Below are positions 55,548-64,000 of a stretch of 64,000 bases of DNA, one piece after another. Source of the DNA: JANQSS01 sp965249735 (GTDB taxonomy: Bacteria; Bacteroidota; Bacteroidia; Chitinophagales; Saprospiraceae); contig CBDFMS010000022.1 in the NCBI GenBank assembly GCA_965249735.1, forward strand, positions 62,001-126,000, in the 5' to 3' direction. The notes under the pieces were generated by a model. The model did no database searches and had not been told where the DNA came from. It saw only the letters and a list, made by a program, of their open reading frames with translations. How positions within the stretch are numbered: the stretch's first letter is position 1; every line of letters starts with the position of its first letter. The translations under genes were made by a program, and so were the position numbers.

Positions 55548-55604
55548 CGCCACATTAATCAAAGTGACAAACGTAATAGAACACACCCACACTCAAACAC
55601 ACTA

Positions 55605-55737
55605 CACACTCACACACAAACTCACACCCATTTTAGGGGCCATAGCTCAGTTGGCTAGAGTGCTTGACTGGCAGTCAAGAGGTCGGGGGTTCGACTCCCC
55701 CTGGCTCCACAAAAACAAGTGTGAGTTTGTGAGTGTG
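55605..55737 (+). repeat. Complementary flanks enclosing tRNA-Ala (pre-tRNA stem)
   Basis: CACAAACTCACAC (55615-55627) is perfectly complementary to GTGTGAGTTTGTG (55719-55731). Beyond a 4-nt bulge on the left arm (55611-55614), CACACT at 55605-55610 pairs with AGTGTG at 55732-55737. A 19-bp interrupted stem would thus hold the tRNA precursor, with 8 and 9 unpaired nucleotides to the tRNA ends. Confidence 0.8.
55636..55709 (+). tRNA. tRNA-Ala (GGC)
   Basis: A 74-nt cloverleaf is seen: acceptor GGGGCCA/TGGCTCC (one G-T pair), D-loop AGTTGGCTAGA, anticodon loop CTGGCAG (anticodon GGC) on the stem CTTGA/TCAAG, T-arm GGGGGTTCGACTCCCCC, discriminator A. CCA is not encoded. Confidence 0.96.
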
Positions 55738-55749
55738 AATCTGGCGTAA

Positions 55750-56068
55750 GATGGTACATACGTGCTACTTGTCTATAGCCTTTTAGAAGAGGAAATGACC
55801 CATTCAATTACCCTTTTCGGTAAATGACCAGCATGCTTTTGACACAGTAATCATATTTCTACAGGACATTCCCGTTTCCTGAATACCTCCACCTCCCATT
55901 GATTACGAGGCATTTATAAATGTTTTACATTCGATTTACATCCTTTTACATTTAATCTTACAGTTCAAGAAACCATCCACGTTAGATTTGGAAGTAATTG
56001 ATCATCGAATAAATCAGATATACAATGATGTCAGACACTTTAACTTCTCTCACTTCAAATAATTAAAT
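55750..56068. other. Intergenic region, 319 bp
   Basis: This stretch follows the tRNA flank and precedes a lipoprotein gene. No coding frame, RNA gene or clear hairpin was recognised. It is rich in T and A with no clean promoter match. Confidence 0.45.
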
Positions 56069-56614
56069 ATGAAATTCATTATCGTTTTCCTCTTTCTCGC
56101 CATGGCTGTTTCTTGTTCAGAGAAGACCCCAATTACTCCTGTGCTAAATGTCAGCATGTACCACTCCCCATTAATTGACCACGAGGTTGCCGTAAGCAAT
56201 CCATATGAGTTGACCTTCGATATTGAAAAGACAAAGGGCGATCAATTCAACATGGTTACTGCAATTGAACTTTTTGGTGGAAGCTTTTACGTGTCTCCAC
56301 ACTCAACAAGTGACTTTAAAGGGCGCTTCACCGTTGAGCTTCAAGAAAACGATAACTTAATAATTGGGGAAGAATTCATCGAAACACCGCGCTCCAGGGA
56401 GGTATATGACCCACATCAGTTCGTCAATGGACTGGTCAACTGGGTTCAGGTAGACACGAAATATGATTATCCGTTAAGCGTTACGTCCAAAGAGGATTTT
56501 GATGTGCGCGGTAGAATCTTCTTCACCATAGAGCCCAAATGCACCCTTGAGCAGATTCCTTTCATTATCAAATACCGATCAGGGGTCTTAACGATAGAGA
56601 AGTGGTTATGTTAA
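56069..56614 (+). CDS. Putative lipoprotein, function unknown
   Basis: The protein has 181 aa. The N-terminus MKFIIVFLFLAMAVSCSEK has lipobox AVSC. The mature part is predicted to be mostly beta, with no motif that I recognise. It lies 57 bp before the first TonB-C domain gene and may share its transcript. Confidence 0.8.
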   Translation: MKFIIVFLFLAMAVSCSEKTPITPVLNVSMYHSPLIDHEVAVSNPYELTFDIEKTKGDQFNMVTAIELFGGSFYVSPHSTSDFKGRFTVELQENDNLIIGEEFIETPRSREVYDPHQFVNGLVNWVQVDTKYDYPLSVTSKEDFDVRGRIFFTIEPKCTLEQIPFIIKYRSGVLTIEKWLC

Positions 56615-56671
56615 ACATGACACACCTTGAATCACCTATATATAGTCAACCATTATTCAAAACAATAAGTC

Positions 56672-57403
56672 ATGAAAAAAAGCATCATATTTTTTAGCCT
56701 AGCATTTTCAATTTTAGCTCTTATGGCCTTCGGTTGGGTCAATTGGAATGAAACGAACAATGCAGCTGTTTCTGAATTCAATTTCGGAGTGGATTCCAGA
56801 TACGGAACTACCATCACAAAAGAAGATCTGATCAAAGCAAGATCGGTTTTGGATATTGTTCCTAAAAAAGCAGAAGGATGGTGGAAAATGGACTTTCAAA
56901 CCGTGACGGTTGCTGTCCTCCAGGACGGCGGTGACATACAGGAAATAGGGTATGCGAAGGAACTCAATGCTGCTCAACTCAAGATTTTAAAATCCACCGA
57001 TTATTCTTCCGGCTTTTATATTCAGGCTCGCGGTAAAACCAAACATCCTGAAACGGAACAGATAGTAAACTACACGTATCACCTCACGGTAGTTCCCGAA
57101 AAAGAAGCCGAGTACCCAGGGGGTCAGGATGCACTCATTGCATATCTCTCGGAAAATAGCAAAGAAGAAGTCGCAATCGTAAAAGCGGGTCAACTTCAAC
57201 GAGGGGAAATAAGTTTTAAAGTTTCAACAACAGGAACCATCATGGATGTTGAGCTAGTCTCATCATCAGGCTACAAGGCCATCGATAAAACGATGGTAAC
57301 TTTGATGAAAACCTTGTCCGAAAAATGGGACCCGGCAACAAAATTGAACGGCGATAAAATTGAACAGGAATTCATTTTTTCATTTGGTCGCGGAGGTTGC
57401 TAA
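56672..57403 (+). CDS. Exported protein with TonB C-terminal-like domain, paralogue A
   Basis: The protein has 243 aa. The hydrophobic start (IIFFSLAFSILALMAFGW) is a signal peptide or single anchor. The C-terminal about 95 residues begin EAEYPGGQDALIAYLSENSK, continue with QRGEISFKVSTTGTIMDVEL and end with DKIEQEFIFSFGRGGC, which follows the TonB-C pattern (EYPGG-x-L-x-x-Y-L-x-x-N). There is no proline-rich linker as in real TonB, so it is unlikely to span the periplasm as an energy transducer. Confidence 0.82.
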   Translation: MKKSIIFFSLAFSILALMAFGWVNWNETNNAAVSEFNFGVDSRYGTTITKEDLIKARSVLDIVPKKAEGWWKMDFQTVTVAVLQDGGDIQEIGYAKELNAAQLKILKSTDYSSGFYIQARGKTKHPETEQIVNYTYHLTVVPEKEAEYPGGQDALIAYLSENSKEEVAIVKAGQLQRGEISFKVSTTGTIMDVELVSSSGYKAIDKTMVTLMKTLSEKWDPATKLNGDKIEQEFIFSFGRGGC

Positions 57404-57649
57404 ACATTTAACTGTCAATTTTGATAGATATCTTTGAATTCCTGAATTACTTTCATACGATCAGAAAGCCAAATCCAGCATGATGCAGACCGTTTTCGTG
57501 GGAGTCACCACGCCTATTGTCACTTTTAAAGTCTCTTTTGTCCAAAACAAAACCGAAGAAGTCAACCAACTATGTGCGATCTTTAAGGTTTAATCATTGA
57601 TCCTGACTACATATCAAATATATGTTTGATTAAAAGCAACAATCTAATT

Positions 57650-58402
57650 ATGAATCACATACAAAAAACGCTATTTCTCCCTCTATTTATGGCCCTTGTA
57701 TTTCCTCTTTGTGGCTCTTCTCAGGACAGTTTTAATTTTGAATTTGGATGCGAAGTAAATGTAAACTACCAACCTCTTTCCATTTCAAAAGAAACATTAA
57801 GCGCATCCCATACACTCAGTGATCTCAACAAATACTATAAAGCACCATGGGTGAGAGAATATATATTAGTTGAGGTAGCAGTAAGAGCTAGTGGAAAAAT
57901 AAAGAAAGCAAACAGTAAAAATAATATACTCACCAGGGAACAGAAAGACTTGATGAGCATGGCCGACGTCGGTACCAACATCTCGATTAATGTACAATAT
58001 ATACCGGAGAACACATTGATTAATAATGAAATGAAAGAATTCAACTTTTCTTTTATGGTCAATCCGGATAAAGAAGCAACATTTCCAGGTGGTCAACAAC
58101 AATTGACGCAATACCTGGCTGATAATGCAATTGATAAAATTTCTGAATCAATCTTTAAGCAACACCACCTCACAGCAATAAAATTTTCAATTGACAAAGA
58201 AGGCCATGTCATTGATGCTCATGTATATGAGTCATCCAGGGATGAAAAGACCGATGCAATATTATTGGAAGCTATTCAAAACATGCCACGTTGGAGACCA
58301 GCTGAATATTCCAACGGCACCAAAGTTCTGCAGGAATTGGTATTAACCGTGGGAGACCACCGCAGCTGTGTGATTAACTATTTTAATCTTCGTAGAGCAT
58401 GA
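57650..58402 (+). CDS. Exported protein with TonB C-terminal-like domain, paralogue B
   Basis: The protein has 250 aa from the ATG at 57650; a TTG 24 bases upstream is less likely. It has a signal peptide (IQKTLFLPLFMALVFPLCGS). The C-terminal domain has EATFPGGQQQLTQYLADNAI, AIKFSIDKEGHVIDAHVYES and GTKVLQELVLTVGDHRSC, the same TonB-C pattern as paralogue A at 56672. The two share layout, size and a C-terminal cysteine region, and probably arose by duplication. They may be paired or divergent in use. Confidence 0.82.
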   Translation: MNHIQKTLFLPLFMALVFPLCGSSQDSFNFEFGCEVNVNYQPLSISKETLSASHTLSDLNKYYKAPWVREYILVEVAVRASGKIKKANSKNNILTREQKDLMSMADVGTNISINVQYIPENTLINNEMKEFNFSFMVNPDKEATFPGGQQQLTQYLADNAIDKISESIFKQHHLTAIKFSIDKEGHVIDAHVYESSRDEKTDAILLEAIQNMPRWRPAEYSNGTKVLQELVLTVGDHRSCVINYFNLRRA

Positions 58403-58696
58403 CTTCTTTTCATTCTTAATGATTTGAGTTTACCTAACAGCTCCTGTTCCGCATATTCATCTTTTTAGTTTTTGGTCGGGCGCGTATAGGCATACATTGC
58501 GACCAAAATCACGTACGCATCACTTTGTCCTTGTTTTTCTCCATTATTTCGAAAAATCAAGTTAGATTTAGACTGATACAGTGTACTGAATTAACCGGCC
58601 GAATTACGGTCGATATTTCATAAGCGGTGACCCGATTTGAGGTGGCGGAAATGAAAATCTGATTGATAAGCATCAACACAAAGATCGAAATCGAAC

Positions 58697-59932
58697 ATGG
58701 ATGACGTGCTAAAAAGAATAATTGAATCCTGCCCAGGAGAACTAGACCTGACAGATGACAATCATTCTAAAGTAATATTTGAAACAGTAGAATCGATTCT
58801 CCATGCGACTCAAAATATTTCAGAAATTGAAGCTATAGAGAACCGACTAATCACAAAAATTGATCCTTCGCTCATTTTTATACTCCTTTCCTTAAAGATT
58901 GCAAAATCTAAAATACTCGCCTCACAGGTTTCTGAACAAGTATTTATTTCTATCGTTTTTGCTATTTATAAAGAACACAATCGCATCAAGAAAAAAAGTG
59001 TACATGAACATGGAGAGGACTTTCTTTTAAAGAAAGTAAAACAAGTCAAGTGGCTATTTAAAGATATGCCAAATATCAATTGGGACATGATCATAGTTGA
59101 TGATGGCTGTCCAAAACAAAGTGGAAAAATCGCTCAACAAATAATTGATGAGCACAAATTGAATGACAAAGTTCGAGTCCTGTATTTAGCTGAGGCTATC
59201 GAACAAAAATATCCACCTGCTCAATCAATAAGCTCTACCGGAGAAAGCCAAAAAGGCGGTTCGATTGTATATGGCTTGTGGGATGCGGTCAAAAAAACGA
59301 AAGCAGGAAATCATATAGTAGTTTATACAGATGCCGACCTTTCTACACACCTTGGTCAACTTATGTTATTGGTGAATCCTATTATAAATAAAAATAAGTC
59401 GGTTTCGATTGGATCCCGAAGGGAACCACAATCGGTGGTCATAAAAACAGGCTCAAGAAATGATCGGGGTAAATTATTTATATATCTCTGGAAGCGACTA
59501 ATTCCAAACCTGGGCGACATCGTCGACACGCAATGTGGGTTTAAGGCATTTAACGCTGAAATTATTCCCTTTATCATTGATGACCTCATAGAAAAGAAAT
59601 TTGCTTTTGATATTGAATTACTTCTAAAAGCAGAACTATATAAAAAAGGATCAATTGCCAAAATTCCTATTGCATGGATCGATAGTGAAGCCGCATCAAC
59701 CACAACGGATTTGCAGCCATACTTACCTATGCTAAAATCAATCGCCAATATGAACAGGAAGTATTTTCCAAACGATGAAAAAGCAAACGACTTTGCCGTA
59801 TTTTTACATACACTTAATGATGATGAATTTGCTGAAATCCTGAAGAGCATTCCAAATAATATTGTAAAACGAGAACCAATAGAATTTACTGAATATGACG
59901 AGGTCACGGTGACAGATTTACGGCCTGCATAA
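58697..59932 (+). CDS. Family 2 glycosyltransferase with N-terminal extension
   Basis: The protein has 411 aa. The GT2 fold starts near residue 130: MIIVDDGCPKQSGKIAQQII, then the DxD-type motif in VYTDADLSTHLGQLM. The later QCGFKAFNAEIIPFII and FAFDIELLLKAELYKK resemble dolichyl-phosphate/polyprenyl-phosphate glycosyltransferases. The first 120 residues, a helical domain without known motif, are unusual for the family. It is likely an envelope polysaccharide or lipid-linked sugar enzyme. It stands alone. Confidence 0.87.
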   Translation: MDDVLKRIIESCPGELDLTDDNHSKVIFETVESILHATQNISEIEAIENRLITKIDPSLIFILLSLKIAKSKILASQVSEQVFISIVFAIYKEHNRIKKKSVHEHGEDFLLKKVKQVKWLFKDMPNINWDMIIVDDGCPKQSGKIAQQIIDEHKLNDKVRVLYLAEAIEQKYPPAQSISSTGESQKGGSIVYGLWDAVKKTKAGNHIVVYTDADLSTHLGQLMLLVNPIINKNKSVSIGSRREPQSVVIKTGSRNDRGKLFIYLWKRLIPNLGDIVDTQCGFKAFNAEIIPFIIDDLIEKKFAFDIELLLKAELYKKGSIAKIPIAWIDSEAASTTTDLQPYLPMLKSIANMNRKYFPNDEKANDFAVFLHTLNDDEFAEILKSIPNNIVKREPIEFTEYDEVTVTDLRPA

Positions 59933-60003
59933 TTCACACTGTCGGATTGATTTACTGAAGAAGAGATACTCGAACAATATATACGGCGCAAAATAGAATA
60001 TAT

Positions 60004-60558
60004 ATGCCCCCATTGTTTACTTCATCACGCGAGAAACAACTCTGGTTGTGGGCAGTGGCTGTCATTGTCGCGATTTTTACGACTCTTTTCTTAGGTCAAC
60101 CGGTCATCAACTTTTTAAGCAACCAGGATACACAAGCTATTTTCTTTTCTATGGGCTTATTACTAGTAGGTATAACGATTATTATCCACGCGGTGAAAAC
60201 AAAACCTGGTAAGACGCAATTGGCTGTTTGGCTCGGCGTCGCTGCCGTTTATATCATGTTGTTCTTAAGATTAGGCCTTACAGAAAGAAGTCACTTGATT
60301 GAATATAGTGTGCTGGCAATTTTTATCCATAAGGCATTGTCAGAGCGCCTCCAATCTCAAAATAAAATTGTAAAGCCCGCCTTACTTGCCTTTATCTTGA
60401 CATTTTTAATTGGAGTGTTGGACGAGAGCATTCAACAATTTGTTCCAAACCGCGTGTTCGATCCACTCGATATCTTGTTTAATGGAATTGCCGTGACAAT
60501 GGCCCTTGGCGCAAGTTTGATTATTGCCTGGATTCGCCGATTAAAAAATAAAACCTAA
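60004..60558 (+). CDS. VanZ-like membrane protein
   Basis: The protein has 184 aa and about five membrane helices. It contains HLIEYSVLAIFIHKAL and GVLDESIQQFVPNRVFDPLD, the VanZ signatures (H-x-x-E-Y near the start and D-E-x-h-Q-x-h-x-x-x-R near the end). The family is linked to glycopeptide resistance in some bacteria but its molecular role is unknown. Confidence 0.93.
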   Translation: MPPLFTSSREKQLWLWAVAVIVAIFTTLFLGQPVINFLSNQDTQAIFFSMGLLLVGITIIIHAVKTKPGKTQLAVWLGVAAVYIMLFLRLGLTERSHLIEYSVLAIFIHKALSERLQSQNKIVKPALLAFILTFLIGVLDESIQQFVPNRVFDPLDILFNGIAVTMALGASLIIAWIRRLKNKT

Positions 60559-60608
60559 TTTTAAAAGCGAATCATAGTTCTGCAGATTGAACGACCACAA
60601 ATAAAACA

Positions 60609-61556
60609 ATGAAAATTCTAAGTACTCTAATAACTGCCACTCTTCTAATGGTGATGCTGTCTTGCCAACAAGAAATCGATCGTGAAGGATTTGTGCAGGT
60701 TGAAGGGGGAAAAATATGGTATAAAATCGTTGGTGAAGGAACTGGCATTCCCATGTTGGTGCTGCATGGTGGACCGGGCTCCCGAAGTTGTTCCATGATC
60801 CCTGGATATTCTCTTTTGGGTGTTGATCGTCCGATTATATTCTATGACCAATTAGGATCAGGCAATTCCGACAGGCCAGGCGATCAAAGTCTTTGGAAAA
60901 TAGAACGCTTTGTCAATGAAATAGATCACCTGCGAGAGGCCTTACGATTGGATGAACTACATATATTGGGACATTCCTGCGGTGGTACGTTTTTAATTGA
61001 ATATCTCGCCACCAAAAATCCAAAAGGCATAAAATCTGTCATCTTTTCGAGCCCGATGCTGAGTAGTGAGGATTGGATTACAGATGCAAATATTTTAGTA
61101 GACCAACTTCCCATTCATCTTCAAGATACAATTAATAAATATGAAGCTTTGCAAAATTATTCAGCACCATCCTATATTGCGGCAACAGATTCTTTTTATA
61201 CTCGCCATCTAACCAGAAAAAGTTGGCCTTATAAAAAAACTATTGAGTGCGAAAATGTCGCCAAATTCAACGACGATATTTACTATTATATGTGGGGACC
61301 TACCGAATTCACTGTAACAGGTACGTTAAAGGATTTTGATCGTACTCCGCACATAAATAAAATAACTGAACCAATTCTATATATAACAGGGGAATTTGAT
61401 GAAGCCAGGCCGGAAACCATGCACAAGTATCAGGCCATTTCACAAAACGCAACAGTAGAAGTTATCAATGGGGCAGCACATATGACGATGATTGACCAAC
61501 CGGAACAAGTAGCCGATGCAATCGGCAGATTCCTAAAAAATATCGATGATCAGTGA
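60609..61556 (+). CDS. Lipoprotein alpha/beta hydrolase, prolyl aminopeptidase-like
   Basis: The protein has 315 aa. The signal peptide has lipobox MLSC. The alpha/beta hydrolase fold shows the oxyanion motif LHGGPGSRSC, catalytic Ser in LGHSCGGTFLIEYLAT, a likely Asp in TGEFDEARPE and a His in NGAAHMTMID. HGGPG is typical of the prolyl iminopeptidase group. As a lipoprotein it would act in the periplasm or on the outer surface. Confidence 0.93.
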   Translation: MKILSTLITATLLMVMLSCQQEIDREGFVQVEGGKIWYKIVGEGTGIPMLVLHGGPGSRSCSMIPGYSLLGVDRPIIFYDQLGSGNSDRPGDQSLWKIERFVNEIDHLREALRLDELHILGHSCGGTFLIEYLATKNPKGIKSVIFSSPMLSSEDWITDANILVDQLPIHLQDTINKYEALQNYSAPSYIAATDSFYTRHLTRKSWPYKKTIECENVAKFNDDIYYYMWGPTEFTVTGTLKDFDRTPHINKITEPILYITGEFDEARPETMHKYQAISQNATVEVINGAAHMTMIDQPEQVADAIGRFLKNIDDQ

Positions 61557-61605
61557 CAGCCGAGGCAAGAATTGGCACACCAACAAATGAATGACAAACC
61601 TACCT

Positions 61606-62586
61606 ATGAAAAACATCGGATTACAATTTATAGTATTCCTACTCATCCTGCCCTTTTGCTTTAATGCAAAATGCCAGGATCAAACGAACGGAGACAATCC
61701 GGGCGCGCGATGGGGCCAAGTTTTAATATACAGTCCCTCCAATAACAACATCCTCCTTTTTGGTGGAACAAATAAAGGTGGTGGTTCATATTTGAATGAT
61801 ACATGGATATGGAAAAATGGAAAATGGAAACATTTGGATATTCCCGGTCCAATGGCCAGAGGATTTTGTGCTGTAGCTTTTCATGAAAAAAGAAAAACCA
61901 TTATCCTGCATGGTGGTCGTGGGAATGATGGCGTCACCTACTCAGACTTGTGGGAGTGGAATGGTCTTAATTGGACACAAATTGAACCAAACAGTTCATA
62001 CAAAGCGGATCACCATCAAATGGTCTATCTAAAAAATCAACAGGCTCTATTTGCCTTTGGAGGATGGGATGGCGAGGAAGTTCGTGGTCATTCGTGGATG
62101 TGGCAAGACAGTTGGAGGGTTTTGGATATTTCTTCTCCTCCTAAGCGGGCCGCATTTGGAATGGCTTACAATAAAAAAACAAAAAAGGTCAATTTGTTTG
62201 GTGGACTTTGGGTCAATGGCCAGTATGCTGATTTATGGGAATATTCTGATGAATGCTGGACACCATTAAGTGGGCCTTATGATCATTCTTCTTTAGATCA
62301 TCATACCATGATATACGACGACAAATTGAAACGAATAATTGGTTTTGGTGGTAAAAATTATCGCTACAAAGCCCAGGGCACCACTTTATTAATTGAGAAC
62401 AATAAAATAGTCCCTCAGACCAATGACGGTCCACCAGCTCGTCATAGTTTCGGCTTCACCTACGATAATAAATCGAAATTTGGATATCTCTATGGGGGAA
62501 AGGAATACGTCAATGGAGAACAAACGGCATTAGGGGATTTTTGGAGATGGGACGGGGATGAATGGGCTAAAATAGAAACCAAATAA
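61606..62586 (+). CDS. Exported kelch-repeat beta-propeller protein
   Basis: The protein has 326 aa from the ATG at 61606 (MKNIGLQFIVFLLILPFCFN), preferred over 61591. At least five kelch-type repeats are seen, with LLFGGTNKGGGSYLNDTWIW, ILHGGRGNDGVTYSDLWEWN, FAFGGWDGEEVRGHSWMWQD, LFGGLWVNGQYADLWEYS and GYLYGGKEYVNGEQTALGDF. The propeller is likely a binding surface; no enzymatic residue is recognised. Confidence 0.9.
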   Translation: MKNIGLQFIVFLLILPFCFNAKCQDQTNGDNPGARWGQVLIYSPSNNNILLFGGTNKGGGSYLNDTWIWKNGKWKHLDIPGPMARGFCAVAFHEKRKTIILHGGRGNDGVTYSDLWEWNGLNWTQIEPNSSYKADHHQMVYLKNQQALFAFGGWDGEEVRGHSWMWQDSWRVLDISSPPKRAAFGMAYNKKTKKVNLFGGLWVNGQYADLWEYSDECWTPLSGPYDHSSLDHHTMIYDDKLKRIIGFGGKNYRYKAQGTTLLIENNKIVPQTNDGPPARHSFGFTYDNKSKFGYLYGGKEYVNGEQTALGDFWRWDGDEWAKIETK

Positions 62587-62655
62587 ATTCAACTCCAATA
62601 TATCTTGAATGATTACCGGAGAATTCGTGCTTCTGATTTAAAACATTAATTTAAT

Positions 62656-63048
62656 TCATAGAAGTCGGAGGTTATCAAATCGCGGACTCAGCATCAGCAC
62701 ATTCATTAAAAGTAAAACTAAAAGAAATGCAACAGCCGGAAACAAAGTCAATTCGAGGCCGGTAAGCGTATATGAAAGGATCGATAGCATATCCTGGATT
62801 TTAAATGCCAAAGTAGTTTGACCAGGAATGGTAGACATTTGAATCAAACCCCATGTCACTATTCCACAAATTAAAATTCCGCAGAACCAACGAATCCATC
62901 TTGGATTTAATGGAGCGTATGCCGATTGTGCATCCCTTTCCACTTTCCAGGCCTCGAGAACTCGTATACTAAAATCCACAGGTACTTTCAATTTGGTCCC
63001 ATTTTGCAGTAATTCTTTTATGATTTTCTCTTCACTACTATTTTTCAT
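62656..63048 (-). CDS. Putative anti-sigma factor or membrane partner of the ECF sigma factor
   Basis: The protein has 130 aa from the ATG at 63048. The soluble N-terminus MKNSSEEKIIKELLQNGTKL is followed by two hydrophobic helices (WIRWFCGILICGIVTWGLIQ and ELTLFPAVAFLLVLLLMNVL). The start overlaps the sigma factor stop by 11 bases (ATGAAAAATAG). Location and layout fit an anti-sigma factor, but no zinc-finger (ZAS) motif is seen. Confidence 0.75.
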   Translation of the reverse strand: MKNSSEEKIIKELLQNGTKLKVPVDFSIRVLEAWKVERDAQSAYAPLNPRWIRWFCGILICGIVTWGLIQMSTIPGQTTLAFKIQDMLSILSYTLTGLELTLFPAVAFLLVLLLMNVLMLSPRFDNLRLL

Positions 63049-63610
63049 TTCTATATAGTTTAATCGTTTCAGCAGGCAGAAATTGTTCAAGGTGAACGGC
63101 TAGTTTTTTTCGAGCACGTAATAATCTGACTTTAATCGAACCTTTGGTCATCCCCGTGATTTCGGCTATATCTGCTATCGATAATTCTTGCAGGTGATAC
63201 AATTCTATCAACAATGCATCCGTCTGTTGTAATTGATCCACAGCCTGATCGATAACAGTGCGTTGTTCTTTCATTTCTAGATTATGCAACGTATCATGAA
63301 TTGTCATCCATGAGGGTCCTACTTGATCCATATCAACGACTGCCGGTCTTCTATTTCTTTTTTTCAGCGCATCCTGACATGTTGTGAAGGTGATCCGATA
63401 GATCCAGGTACTGAGTTTACTCTTTCGGTGAAAGCCTTTTATATTTTTCAAGATCTTTAAAAAGACATCCTGACATACCTCCTCGGCATCGTGAATACTC
63501 CCCAGCATACGACAGGACTGGCTATAGACCTGATCCTGGTACGTTTGGATAAACGCCAGAATCACTTCATCATCTTCTTTGAGGATGCCTTCGATCCATT
63601 CCTCGTCCAT
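63038..63610 (-). CDS. ECF-type RNA polymerase sigma factor
   Basis: The protein has 190 aa. The sigma-2 region is YSQSCRMLGSIHDAEEVCQD and VFLKILKNIKGFHRKSKLST; sigma-4 is ELSIADIAEITGMTKGSIKV and RLLRARKKLA. The length and absence of a long linker are normal for ECF factors. It is translated together with the overlapping membrane protein gene downstream. Confidence 0.95.
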   Translation of the reverse strand: MDEEWIEGILKEDDEVILAFIQTYQDQVYSQSCRMLGSIHDAEEVCQDVFLKILKNIKGFHRKSKLSTWIYRITFTTCQDALKKRNRRPAVVDMDQVGPSWMTIHDTLHNLEMKEQRTVIDQAVDQLQQTDALLIELYHLQELSIADIAEITGMTKGSIKVRLLRARKKLAVHLEQFLPAETIKLYRNEK

Positions 63611-63739
63611 ACGGAGCTCTGTTTTGACTTTAGACGACCCATTGAACTATATGGTTACGGAAACAATTAAAAACTTCGCTTCTTTTGTAACCGCACATGA
63701 GCAGGTGTCGTCAAAGGAGTAAATCTAAAATTAAGAAAA

Positions 63740-64000
63740 ATGGAAGCATCGGTATTATTATTTCTCATCAGCATTCTCGTATGTATTTTTGGTATTTTCT
63801 ATTTGATCTATATGACACGTCATCGTGAACGCCTAGCACTCATTGATAAAGGCGAAGATGCCAGTCTCTTTTATCCGGCCGGTAAAACCATCGGCAATTT
63901 GAGAAAATTTATAACGCTTAACATTGCCTTGACCCTTCTTGGGATAGGTGTCGGTATCTTGATGGCCATTGTTCTCTATCCCGCATTCGAAAATGATGCC
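63740..64000 (+). CDS. DUF6249-like membrane protein (3' end outside the window)
   Basis: I translated the first 87 codons by hand: MEASVLLFLISILVCIFGIF begins one membrane helix, then YMTRHRERLALIDKGEDAS, an acidic-basic loop typical of DUF6249-like proteins, and a second helix region. It runs off the right edge. It diverges from the ECF sigma gene with 129 bp between starts. Confidence 0.8.
   Translation, partial: MEASVLLFLISILVCIFGIFYLIYMTRHRERLALIDKGEDASLFYPAGKTIGNLRKFITLNIALTLLGIGVGILMAIVLYPAFENDA

Noticed and set aside
55561..55630. CA-rich stretch near tRNA-Ala considered as CRISPR-like repeat
   Set aside because: No regular repeat-spacer spacing and no cas genes; it is better explained as the left arm of a pre-tRNA stem.
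55564..55749. A 61-codon frame across tRNA-Ala
   Set aside because: It reads through the tRNA and its CA/GT-rich flanks, so it is not a protein gene.
57480..57593. A 37-aa frame between the two TonB-C paralogues
   Set aside because: It starts with ATGATG and is open, but its translation has no recognisable pattern. It could be a relic, not called.

Overview
The window looks like chromosomal DNA of a member of the Bacteroidota, most likely of the Saprospiria type. Three things point that way. Two secreted proteins end in type IX secretion (Por) sorting domains (39215-40936 and 41195-44749). The clearest promoters have the Bacteroidota form TTG-N17-20-TAnnTTTG (upstream of rpmH and of tRNA-Asn). 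Most genes also lack a visible Shine-Dalgarno sequence. Species cannot be named from the sequence alone.

Left part (1 to about 11.9 kb) is accessory. It holds a partial Gfo/Idh/MocA oxidoreductase coupled to a two-TM protein of unknown function, and an orphan protein of a family I associate with Saprospiria. A three-gene leftward operon follows (membrane coiled-coil protein, TPR sensor histidine kinase, LytTR response regulator). Divergent to it is a two-gene plasmid-like module (HerA/VirD4-type ATPase plus replication-relaxation family protein), and then an IS200/IS605-like element. The region ends at the 3' end of a tRNA-Asn gene, a common island integration site, so I read it as a possible island whose far end lies outside the window.

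From 12 to 24.6 kb: galE, then a rightward respiratory/redox block. This block contains a SulP transporter, a fused ferredoxin-NrfD protein, a large molybdopterin oxidoreductase, and a three-gene proton-translocating transhydrogenase (pntAA, pntAB, pntB). A previously untracked 42-aa membrane protein sits opposite, before an aminopeptidase P.

From 24.8 to 34.6 kb the content is housekeeping: rpoN; a leftward frr-yugP-serS cluster; rho with a long charged insertion; rpmH-rnpA separated by a hairpin that runs into the rnpA start codon; and the leftward run gpmI-lipoprotein-csaA.

From 34.7 to 46.7 kb are envelope and secreted proteins: a DUF4783 protein, a large propeller/beta-barrel outer-membrane protein, an MBL hydrolase, two T9SS cargo proteins (beta-helix; M36 metalloprotease), rlmB and a TraB/GumN lipoprotein.

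From 46.7 to 64 kb: an NhaP-type antiporter, two GT39-like paralogues with TTG starts on either side of prfC, a VOC protein, an XRE/S24 repressor with a candidate operator, and tRNA-Ala(GGC) held between complementary flanks. Then come small secreted proteins including two TonB-C domain paralogues, a GT2 glycosyltransferase, a VanZ protein, a prolyl-aminopeptidase-like lipoprotein, a kelch protein, an ECF sigma factor with an overlapping membrane partner, and the start of a DUF6249-like gene cut by the right edge.
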